This document shows positions 8,218 through 15,923 of a DNA stretch of 64,000 nucleotides, one piece after another. Made by a program: the position numbers and the translations under genes. This DNA is from Dyadobacter sp. NIV53 (GTDB taxonomy: Bacteria; Bacteroidota; Bacteroidia; Cytophagales; Spirosomataceae), in the NCBI RefSeq assembly GCF_019711195.1, contig NZ_CP081299.1:3658001-3722000 (forward strand). The letters are read 5' to 3'. The notes under the pieces were generated by a model. The model ran no database searches and was not told the origin of the DNA. It saw only the letters and a program-made list of their open reading frames with translations. Numbering within the stretch: position 1 is the first letter of the stretch; each line of letters opens with the position of its first letter.

Positions 8218-10701
8218 ATGAAAGTTTTTAAGGCATTTATATCACTTGCTTTCTCTATTAGTTTTGTGTACGTCCTGAACAGATCCTGGGGCCGGATTCC
8301 GGCACTTGGTTCCTTTATTAGCCCTTTTGTCGGATTCTGGCAAAACGGAGACAGGCCGGTAGATCCTAAAGAAGAAGTGATCCTAAAACTAGACGGCCTT
8401 AAAAATGAGGTTATCATCAGGTTCGATGATACCGGCGTACCGCATATTTTTGCAAAGAATGACTTCGATTTATTTTTTGCGCAGGGTTATATTACAGCAA
8501 AGGACAGATTATGGCAAATGGATCTGCAGGTGCGTGCTGCCTCGGGCCGGCTCTCAGAAGTGCTTGGTTCTGCTACCTTAACGTTAGACCAGAAAAGCCG
8601 TCGGCTGGGAATGGGTTATGGAGCAGAGGCAAACTTAAAGGTTGCTATGAGCGACAACCGCTCGCGTGAAGTATTGCTTGGTTATTCAGCAGGAGTAAAT
8701 GCGTATATCAGTCAGCTTACTCCGAAAGCTTTTCCGGTGGAATACAAATTATTGGGATACAGGCCTGAGCCATGGAAACCAATTAATACCATGTATATGC
8801 TGGAGCAAATGACTCTTACTCTCGCAGGACGATCTAATGACCTGAATATAACAAATGTCCTGAAAAAATACGGGCAGGAAGTTGTAAACCAATTATTCCC
8901 TGATTATCCTATGTTAAGGGAAAGCCCGATCATTCCGGTAGGTACAAAGTGGGATTTCCAGCCATTGCCACTACCAGTTAAAGGTACATTATCACAAGCC
9001 AAAGATTCATCTTTAATAAAACTAAAAGGAGTAAGCCAGCCACAATTCCCAGCCAAAAAAATACTAAAATTACCCAAAAGAGATCCTAAAATTGAGGGCT
9101 TAGGAAGTAATAACTGGGCAATTTCAGCTGAAAAATCGATTACCGGGTATCCCATCCTGGCCAACGACCCTCATTTGGAATTAACCTTACCTTCGATCTG
9201 GTACCAGGTTCAATTGCATTCTCCTGATATGAATGTTTATGGCGTTTCATTACCTGGTATTCCGAGTGTGATTATCGGTTTCAATCAGAACGTAGCCTGG
9301 GGCGTAACCAATGTTGATGCAGATGTTTTTGATTTATATAAAATAAAGTTCAGGGATAGTACCAGAGCTTATTACTGGCATGATAACAAATGGAAAGCAA
9401 CACGTAAACGCGAAGAGCTTATTTATGTAAAAGGCCAGTTGAAACCTATAAAGGAAGAAATTATTTATACGCATCATGGCCCTGTTACTGATGCTGATGA
9501 CTCAGAAAAAATACCTGATCTGGCTGTGAAATGGATAGGGCATGAAGCCGGAAACAGCTTTCTGACATTTTATGAACTGAATAAGGCCAGAAACTATGAA
9601 GATTACCGAAAGGCTTTAAAATACTATGTCGGGCCTGGACAAAACTTTGTTTTTGCTGATAACGGAAAAAATATCGCTATGACTGTCAATGGAAAATTTC
9701 CTTTGAAATATAAAGATCAGGGGAAATTTTTGCTGGACGGCTCAAATCCTGATGACGACTGGCATGGCTGGATACCTGCTGAACAAAATCCATATGTAAA
9801 GAATCCACCAAGAGGATTTGTCAGTTCAGCTAACCAGTCTTCTACTGATACAACTTATCCGTATTATATCAACTGGATGTTTGCTCAATCAGAAAGAGGC
9901 GTTCGTATTAATGAGCGGCTGGCAGCTATGACTAAAGCAAATGCGGATAGTTTGAGAATGTTACAGAATGACAACTTCAGTGTTCTAGGACGTACGATTT
10001 TGCCAAAACTATTATCAATCCTTGACTCTGCTTCGCTTAACACCGCTCAAAAAGATGCCGAAACAGCATTATCTGGTTGGAATTATCAGAATAGTCCTGA
10101 ATCTATCGCAGCATCTATATTCGAAACCTGGATGCCACTACTGCAAAAAGCAATATGGGAAGATGAGTTTAACTCCAATTCCGTCGCATTGGAATTTCCA
10201 TCCCGTGACCGTACTTTGTTCATGATCTTGTATCAGCCAAATGAAAAATGGTTTGATAATATAAATACAGTTAAAAAAGAAACCCTGCATGATATTGTTG
10301 CAGAAAGTTTTAAAGAAACGGTTGATACCATTACTGCAGGCCATGGATTTATGAGCCCGGACTGGCAATGGTCACAGGTAAAAGGCACCGAAATTCGTCA
10401 TTTAAGCAGAAGACTAAAACCTTTTAACGCTCCATTGCTCAAAACAGGAGGAGGAAGCAGTATTGTCAATGCTATTACAAAAAGGCATGGGCCTTCATGG
10501 CGTATGGTCGTACAATTAGGTGCTTCACCAAAAGCTTATGGCATTTATCCGGGCGGGCAATCCGGAAATCCCGGAAGTCCGTATTATCTGAATTTGCTGG
10601 AAAAATGGGAAAAAGGCCAGCTGAATGAATTGATTTATCTAACGTTTCCCGACCAGCAGAACCCTCATCTTACATCAAAAATTACGCTTAAAAGCAATTA
10701 A
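8218..10701 (+). CDS. Penicillin acylase family (Ntn) hydrolase
   Basis: An 827-aa protein with an N-terminal hydrophobic anchor or signal (about residues 4-22), so it is exported. The predicted autoproteolysis site is GLGSNNW, with nucleophile Ser near residue 297, the mark of the N-terminal-nucleophile amidase family. The small chain lies upstream and the large chain downstream, with HHGPVTD near 421 and QNFVFAD near 476 as further family blocks. The family hydrolyses amide bonds of acylated compounds such as beta-lactams or acyl-homoserine lactones. The real substrate cannot be told. A small membrane protein gene begins 6 bp after its stop. Confidence 0.9.
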   Translation: MKVFKAFISLAFSISFVYVLNRSWGRIPALGSFISPFVGFWQNGDRPVDPKEEVILKLDGLKNEVIIRFDDTGVPHIFAKNDFDLFFAQGYITAKDRLWQMDLQVRAASGRLSEVLGSATLTLDQKSRRLGMGYGAEANLKVAMSDNRSREVLLGYSAGVNAYISQLTPKAFPVEYKLLGYRPEPWKPINTMYMLEQMTLTLAGRSNDLNITNVLKKYGQEVVNQLFPDYPMLRESPIIPVGTKWDFQPLPLPVKGTLSQAKDSSLIKLKGVSQPQFPAKKILKLPKRDPKIEGLGSNNWAISAEKSITGYPILANDPHLELTLPSIWYQVQLHSPDMNVYGVSLPGIPSVIIGFNQNVAWGVTNVDADVFDLYKIKFRDSTRAYYWHDNKWKATRKREELIYVKGQLKPIKEEIIYTHHGPVTDADDSEKIPDLAVKWIGHEAGNSFLTFYELNKARNYEDYRKALKYYVGPGQNFVFADNGKNIAMTVNGKFPLKYKDQGKFLLDGSNPDDDWHGWIPAEQNPYVKNPPRGFVSSANQSSTDTTYPYYINWMFAQSERGVRINERLAAMTKANADSLRMLQNDNFSVLGRTILPKLLSILDSASLNTAQKDAETALSGWNYQNSPESIAASIFETWMPLLQKAIWEDEFNSNSVALEFPSRDRTLFMILYQPNEKWFDNINTVKKETLHDIVAESFKETVDTITAGHGFMSPDWQWSQVKGTEIRHLSRRLKPFNAPLLKTGGGSSIVNAITKRHGPSWRMVVQLGASPKAYGIYPGGQSGNPGSPYYLNLLEKWEKGQLNELIYLTFPDQQNPHLTSKITLKSN

Positions 10702-10707
10702 CAGGAC

Positions 10708-11043
10708 ATGAATTTCATTCTTATATTTGTAGTCACTGCCATTTTACAATTTTTTGCACCCTGGTGGACTATCGCACTGGTTCCCTTTTTGGTCAGTTTA
10801 TGGCAGCCCGCTTCGCCAGTCAGATCTTTTGCAATAAGTTTTGCCTCCATTGCATTGCTATGGTTTACCTACGGATTATATCTTCATATTAATTCAGAAG
10901 GTGCTATGTCAAACAAAATTGCTGAAATTTTTTCTTTGCCAAATGGTATACTCCTTCTGCTTGTTACAACTGTTGCAGGTGGTTTGGTGGCAGGTTTTTC
11001 TGGTTTGTCCGGTTCCCTGGTACGGCAAACATTTGATAACTAG
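10708..11043 (+). CDS. Small membrane protein of unknown function
   Basis: A 111-aa protein with about three or four hydrophobic segments (residues about 3-30, 38-58 and 78-100) and no recognised enzymatic motif. It starts 6 bp after the acylase stop, so the two are probably translated from one mRNA. The family is common in Cytophagales, but no function is known to me. Confidence 0.7.
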   Translation: MNFILIFVVTAILQFFAPWWTIALVPFLVSLWQPASPVRSFAISFASIALLWFTYGLYLHINSEGAMSNKIAEIFSLPNGILLLLVTTVAGGLVAGFSGLSGSLVRQTFDN

Positions 11044-11104
11044 CCAATAACAAGTCTTGAAATTAATAATACCTACTTTGTACCCACAGCTTCCCGGATA
11101 TTTA

Positions 11105-11133
11105 TTGTACTTAAACACAAATCATTATCTTTG
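11105..11133 (+). promoter_or_regulatory. Bacteroidota-type promoter for the OmpH gene
   Basis: TTG at 11105-11107, an 18-bp spacer, and TATCTTTG at 11126-11133 fit the -33/-7 consensus. The start codon follows about 37 bp downstream. Confidence 0.6.
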
Positions 11134-11169
11134 CGGCTCTTTCAAAAAAAACAATAAAACTTTAAAGAC

Positions 11170-11777
11170 GTGAATAACAATACTTCGTTGATTTGGAACA
11201 TCGTGCTTACCCTTGCTGTGGCGGTGTTATTCTTTTTGCATTTTTCAGGAAAACCTGAGGCTGGATCGGTAGCAGATGGTGGAGTTGTAGCCGGACGCCG
11301 GACAGTTTATGTACAGGTAGATTCCCTTTTGAAAAATTATGATTTTTATAAAGAAACCAAAAAAGAACTTGAAAATAAAAATTTCCAATTGGAAAATGAG
11401 CTGAATACAAAAGGAAGATCATTACAAAATGAAGTTGCTTTTTTCAGCAAAAAGCTCAGACAATGACGCCTGAACAAGCTCGTTCCACAGAAGCTCAGCT
11501 AATGAAAAAACAGCAGGATCTTGTTGCTTACCGTGATCAGGCTGCTCAGGCATTAGGCCAGGAAGAAGCAGTTAAAAACGAACAGCTTTATAAAAATATC
11601 AGGGCGTATATGGAAAAGTACAACAAAGAAAATGGCTACGAATATGTTTTAGGCTATTCTCTGGGTGGTGGAATTCTTTTTGCCAACCCATCTTTGGATG
11701 TAACTAAAAAGATCATTGACGGCTTGAATAAAGAACATGCAGGAACTGCAAAACCTGATACTACGAGCAAAAAATAA
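11170..11777 (+). CDS. OmpH/Skp family periplasmic chaperone, frameshifted
   Basis: Two overlapping frames encode one Skp-like chaperone of about 202 aa. The first (GTG start at 11170) has an N-terminal membrane/signal segment, then a coiled-coil region (VYVQVDSLLKNYDFYKETKK) up to FFSKK. The second resumes with TMTPEQARSTEAQLMKKQQ to the end at 11777. One base is missing near 11449-11455; restoring a G after the A-run gives FFSKKAQTMTPEQA, the expected family sequence. Skp chaperones guide outer-membrane proteins through the periplasm. The frameshift is probably a sequencing error. Confidence 0.82.
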
Positions 11778-11820
11778 TATTCAGTCAGAATTTATCAGCA
11801 TTCTGATTCATTGCATATAG

Positions 11821-11855
11821 AACGAGGTCGCCAATTTGGTGCCTCGTTTTTTTTT
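11821..11855 (+). terminator. Rho-independent terminator after ompH
   Basis: AACGAGG and CCTCGTT arms with a partly paired loop, followed by nine T residues, about 45 bp after the ompH stop. Confidence 0.8.
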
Positions 11856-11980
11856 GATTTAATGGCTACTATTACTTATCATTAGAAGGTTGGAGGAAAC
11901 GATCGTGGGACGGCTCGGGCAAGTACAAAAAATTATATATTGTGGCTGAAAATGATTTACAGTTAATTTCTGAAAACAAA

Positions 11981-12008
11981 AAAAGGCACTGAATGATCAG
12001 TACCTTTT
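11981..12008 (-). terminator. Rho-independent terminator of the sdhCAB operon
   Basis: AAAAGGCACTGA-ATGA-TCAGTACCTTTT forms a 12-bp stem with one mismatch. On the minus strand it is followed by a T-rich run and lies 29 bp beyond the sdhB stop. Confidence 0.75.
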
Positions 12009-12036
12009 CTCAATCTTATAAAGAACTAATATTTTC

Positions 12037-12804
12037 TTATACAGCAGTCGAAGATATTTTAGCTCCGATATATTCCCGGTTCATACGGGCTATGTTAACC
12101 ATACTAATTTCTTTCGGACATTCTGCTGAGCAAGCACCAGTGTTGGTACAAGCACCAAATCCTTCGGCATCCATTTGAGCGACCATTTTTTCTGCGCGGA
12201 TGCTTCTTTCAGCCTGGCCTTGTGGTAATAAAGCCAACTGAGATATTTTGGCAGATACAAAAAGCATAGCCGAAGCATTTTTACAAGCTGCAACACAAGC
12301 TCCGCAACCGATACATGCAGCGGCAGAAAACGCATCGTCAGCCGCTTCTTTTGGAATTGGCAAGCTGTTTGCATCCTGTGCATTACCTGTATTAACAGAA
12401 ACGAATCCACCTGCGGCAATGATCCTGTCAAATGCATCACGGTCTACAACCAGATCCTTGATAACCGGAAAAGCACCTGCACGCCATGGTTCCACAACAA
12501 TAGTGTCACCATCATTAAACGAACGCATGTGTAATTGACAGGTTGTTACACCTTTCAAAGGTCCGTGCGGACGTCCGTTTATAAACATATCACATGACCC
12601 GCAAATCCCTTCGCGGCAGTCATGGTCAAATGCAACTGGTTCTGTTCCTTCTTCGATCAGCTTTTCATTAAGAATGTCGAACATTTCAAGAAAAGACATA
12701 TCCGGAGAAACAGTATCGAGACTGTAATTTTCAAAACCTCCTTGTGTATTACTATTGCTTTGTCTCCAGACTTTAAGCTTAATATGCATGTTACCTGCAC
12801 TCAT
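12037..12804 (-). CDS. sdhB: Succinate dehydrogenase/fumarate reductase iron-sulfur subunit
   Basis: A 255-aa iron-sulfur subunit of complex II. It has the [2Fe-2S] ligands in CREGICGSCD (about residue 63) with a later TTC, then CIGCGACVAACK (about 163) for [4Fe-4S], and CTNTGACSAECP (about 219) for [3Fe-4S], so all three clusters are represented. It passes electrons from FAD in SdhA to the quinone site in SdhC at the inner membrane. It is the last gene of the minus-strand operon sdhC-sdhA-sdhB, with a terminator after it. Confidence 0.97.
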   Translation of the reverse strand: MSAGNMHIKLKVWRQSNSNTQGGFENYSLDTVSPDMSFLEMFDILNEKLIEEGTEPVAFDHDCREGICGSCDMFINGRPHGPLKGVTTCQLHMRSFNDGDTIVVEPWRAGAFPVIKDLVVDRDAFDRIIAAGGFVSVNTGNAQDANSLPIPKEAADDAFSAAACIGCGACVAACKNASAMLFVSAKISQLALLPQGQAERSIRAEKMVAQMDAEGFGACTNTGACSAECPKEISMVNIARMNREYIGAKISSTAV

Positions 12805-12839
12805 TGTTGTAATAGTTAACGGTTATCAATTAACCTATA

Positions 12840-12902
12840 ATATTATTAAGCCAATGGCCAGCTGCAAACGGTTGATAGCCGAATGCCGACAGCCGGCGGC
12901 CA
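12840..12902. repeat. Intergenic CGGC-heptamer repeat between sdhA and sdhB
   Basis: The segment gccgaatgccgacagccggcggcc lies between the two genes of the operon. Its reverse complement resembles the repeat near 56535 (ggctttcggcaatcggc). It is non-coding and GC-rich compared with its flanks. Confidence 0.4.
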
Positions 12903-14891
12903 TTATTTATAACTTCTTTGGGCAATTTTAATGTTATCGTAAATCAGCTCTTCTTTATGTAATTCCCATTCTTCCTGGGCCTTGTGCTCCCATGCAGAAA
13001 CAAACATAAAGTTTTCATCGTCACGCAGTGCTTCACCTTCTTCCGTCTGATGCTCCTCACGGAAGTGGCCTCCACAGGATTCCTCACGCGTTAATGCATC
13101 AATACACATCAATTCTCCTAATTCTATAAAGTCAGCAACACGGCCGGCTTTATCCAGTTCAGGGTTAAATTCTGTGATATTTCCCATTACTTTCACATCG
13201 CTCCAGAACTCTCTACGAAGCGCACGTATTTCAACGATTGCTTCTTTAAGTCCTGTTGCATTTCTTGCCATTCCACATTTATCCCACATAATTTTACCCA
13301 GGCGGCGGTGGAACAATTCAGGAGATGTGTTTCCCTGAATTTTAATCAATGTATCGATCCGGTCTTTTACTTCTTTTTCTACCTTAACAAATTCCGGGTG
13401 ATCCGTTGGAATTTTACCCGTTCCTATTTCTTTCGCCAGATACGATCCGATCGTATAAGGAATTACAAAATATCCATCCGCAAGTCCCTGCATCAATGCA
13501 GAGGCACCCAAACGGTTTGCACCATGGTCGGAAAAATTTGCTTCTCCCATGCAATACAAACCAGGAACAGTAGTCATCAGATTGTAATCAACCCAAAGTC
13601 CACCCATTGTGTAGTGAACAGCAGGATAAATACGCATAGGCACTTCATAAGGATCTTCTCCTGTGATTTGCTTATACATATCGAAAAGGTTACCGTATTT
13701 TTCTTTTACGACTGCTTTTCCCCAAACTGTTATATCTTCTTTTGAAGGATTTGCGATGTTATTTTTATTCGCTTCACCTCTTCCGTACCGCTCAACCGCG
13801 GCAGCAAAATCAAGGAAAACAGCAAGCTTCGAAGTTCCAACACCATATCCGGCATCGCATCTCTCTTTTGCCGCACGTGAAGCAATGTCACGGGGAACCA
13901 GGTTACCAAATGCAGGATAACGGCGTTCTAAGTAGTAATCCCTTTCGCCTTCTGGAATTTCGTTTCCGGGACGCGTGTCATTTTTCGCTTTTGGCACCCA
14001 AATCCGTCCGTCATTACGAAGGGATTCTGACATCAAAGTCAATTTCGACTGGTGCTCTCCTGAAACGGGAATACAAGTCGGGTGAATTTGTGTAAAACAT
14101 GGGTTACCAAAGAATGCACCACGTTTGTGCGCTTTCCAGGCAGCTGTTACATTGCTACCCATTGCATTTGTTGAAAGATAAAATACGTTTCCATATCCAC
14201 CAGTACAAAGCAAAACAGCATGGCCGCCATGTCTTTCAATTTCTCCTGTGATCAGGTTTCTTGCGATAATACCGCGGCATTTGCCATCGATATTAACAAC
14301 ATCAAGCATTTCGTGACGGTTGTACATTTTGACTGTACCCATCCCAACCTGACGCTGCAAACCTGAATAAGCTCCAAGTAATAATTGCTGACCTGTTTGT
14401 CCAGCCGCATAAAATGTACGCTGAACCTGAGTTCCGCCGAAAGAACGGTTAGAAAGCAGACCACCATATTCACGTGCAAAAGGAACACCGGCAGCAACGC
14501 ATTGGTCTATGATATTTCCTGAAACTTCGGCAAGACGATGAACATTACCTTCTCTTGCACGGTAGTCACCTCCCTTAATTGTATCATAAAAAAGACGGTA
14601 AACAGAGTCACCATCATTCTGGTAATTTTTAGCAGCATTAATACCACCTTGTGCAGCAATCGAGTGTGCGCGACGGGGAGAATCCTGAAAACAGAATGCT
14701 TTCACTTTATAACCCAATTCCGCTAAGGTAGCGGCTGCCGAAGCACCGGCAAGTCCGGTTCCAACGACGATTATTTCCAGGTTACGTTTATTAGCAGGGT
14801 TTACGAGAGGAACCGAAGATTTGTATTTACTCCATTTAGTTTCAATCGGCCCTACTGGTATTTTGGCATCCAGACGAGATGAAGTTGCCAT
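12903..14891 (-). CDS. sdhA: Succinate dehydrogenase/fumarate reductase flavoprotein subunit
   Basis: A 662-aa flavoprotein, the length typical of the Bacteroidota SdhA/FrdA type. An N-terminal dinucleotide-binding stretch (VVGTGLAGASAAATLAELG, about residue 46) is followed by RRAHSIAAQGGINA near 73, where His carries covalent FAD. Further blocks are FTQIHPTCIP near 267 and VHYTMGGLWVDYN near 429. It oxidises succinate to fumarate, or the reverse, on the cytoplasmic side. It sits between sdhC and sdhB, and a short GC-rich repeat separates it from sdhB. Confidence 0.97.
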   Translation of the reverse strand: MATSSRLDAKIPVGPIETKWSKYKSSVPLVNPANKRNLEIIVVGTGLAGASAAATLAELGYKVKAFCFQDSPRRAHSIAAQGGINAAKNYQNDGDSVYRLFYDTIKGGDYRAREGNVHRLAEVSGNIIDQCVAAGVPFAREYGGLLSNRSFGGTQVQRTFYAAGQTGQQLLLGAYSGLQRQVGMGTVKMYNRHEMLDVVNIDGKCRGIIARNLITGEIERHGGHAVLLCTGGYGNVFYLSTNAMGSNVTAAWKAHKRGAFFGNPCFTQIHPTCIPVSGEHQSKLTLMSESLRNDGRIWVPKAKNDTRPGNEIPEGERDYYLERRYPAFGNLVPRDIASRAAKERCDAGYGVGTSKLAVFLDFAAAVERYGRGEANKNNIANPSKEDITVWGKAVVKEKYGNLFDMYKQITGEDPYEVPMRIYPAVHYTMGGLWVDYNLMTTVPGLYCMGEANFSDHGANRLGASALMQGLADGYFVIPYTIGSYLAKEIGTGKIPTDHPEFVKVEKEVKDRIDTLIKIQGNTSPELFHRRLGKIMWDKCGMARNATGLKEAIVEIRALRREFWSDVKVMGNITEFNPELDKAGRVADFIELGELMCIDALTREESCGGHFREEHQTEEGEALRDDENFMFVSAWEHKAQEEWELHKEELIYDNIKIAQRSYK

Positions 14892-14963
14892 ATATGTTTT
14901 TAATATTTAATTAATCGGAAAAAATTAAATTCGAAAATTTAAGCTATAAGCTTAATTGTCATT

Positions 14964-15635
14964 TTACTTTACCCAGCCGAAATAAATAGAGATAGGCATC
15001 AGTGCAAAAAGTACCGGAATAATAATGGAATAAGCTGTTCCGATAAATGAAACAAGGCCATTGTATTTAACGTGATTCCAGCCTAATGTTTGAAATGCAC
15101 TTTTGAATCCGTGCAAAAGATGCCAGAAAAGTGAAATGCAACCCAATACGTAAATCAAGACGACCAACGGATTCTGGAATATATCAAGCATCATTTGATA
15201 TAAATTAAGCTCCTCTCCCGTAGCAAACTGATTAGAACGGTTTGGAATCCAGAAGTGAGATGTATGGATGACCAGGAAGATCAGCAATAATGTGCCAAGC
15301 AGGCCCATGCTTCTTGAATACCATGTGCTATTGGCCGACGGATTAGTGACCGCATATTTGATAGGTCGTGCGGCACTGTTAGTTTTCCACAACATAAGCC
15401 CATCAATAATGTGGATAAGAAATCCCGCAACAAGCCCAATTTCAAGCGTACGGACAATTGGATTTGTACCCATAAAATGTCCCCACTCAGTAAAAGTTTC
15501 ACCGCCATCATTGTAAAAAATCATGGCATTGATTCCGGCATGAATAATCAGGAAAGTAATCAGAAATAGTCCGGTAAGAGCCATCAGGAGTTTCTTACCA
15601 ATGGAACTCGTTAACGTTTGTGTAAACCACGACAT
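14964..15635 (-). CDS. sdhC: Succinate dehydrogenase cytochrome b subunit
   Basis: A membrane subunit of about 223 aa with five hydrophobic segments, the Bacteroidota b-type complex II anchor that binds haem and quinone. Helix-borne His residues (LIIHAGINAM, FLIHIIDG, LVIHTSHFW, FWHLLHGFKS) are candidate haem ligands. The frame extends to a GTG at 15644, but the ATG at 15635 gives the usual MSWFTQTLTSSIGKK start. It is the first gene of sdhCAB, and a good promoter lies about 55 bp upstream. Confidence 0.93.
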   Translation of the reverse strand: MSWFTQTLTSSIGKKLLMALTGLFLITFLIIHAGINAMIFYNDGGETFTEWGHFMGTNPIVRTLEIGLVAGFLIHIIDGLMLWKTNSAARPIKYAVTNPSANSTWYSRSMGLLGTLLLIFLVIHTSHFWIPNRSNQFATGEELNLYQMMLDIFQNPLVVLIYVLGCISLFWHLLHGFKSAFQTLGWNHVKYNGLVSFIGTAYSIIIPVLFALMPISIYFGWVK

Positions 15636-15688
15636 AGGAAACACGAATGGTTTTAGTGCAAAAAAATAAGGTATATTTAGAACGATTC

Positions 15689-15719
15689 AAAGGTATAGCA
15701 CAAACCTATGCGAGACAAT
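15689..15719 (-). promoter_or_regulatory. Promoter of the sdhCAB operon
   Basis: On the minus strand, TTG (15719-15717), a 20-bp spacer and TACCTTTG (15696-15689) match the Bacteroidota sigma consensus. Confidence 0.7.
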
Positions 15720-15860
15720 AGAACTGTGCCATTTTTATAAATCTGTATATAATTTATAATGATTATTAAGAATCAAAAGCATTTTTGGCCTGCACATTTT
15801 CCAAAATCCCAATACCAAATTAGCTGATAAATAAACTCTTAAACGGAATGCCATTGATAT

Positions 15861-15890
15861 ACACATTTTTAGCATAATTTTCGTTCAGAA
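15861..15890 (+). promoter_or_regulatory. Conserved upstream element of the first type IX cargo gene
   Basis: ACACATTTTTAGC-ATA-ATTTTCGTT occurs here and, nearly identical, at 19021-19045, at 63 and 124 bp before the two paralogous start codons. It contains a -7-like TAATTTTC/TATTTTCG element and is likely the shared promoter. Confidence 0.5.
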
Positions 15891-15923
15891 TTTAACCAGG
15901 TTAATTAAAGCAGGATAAATCTT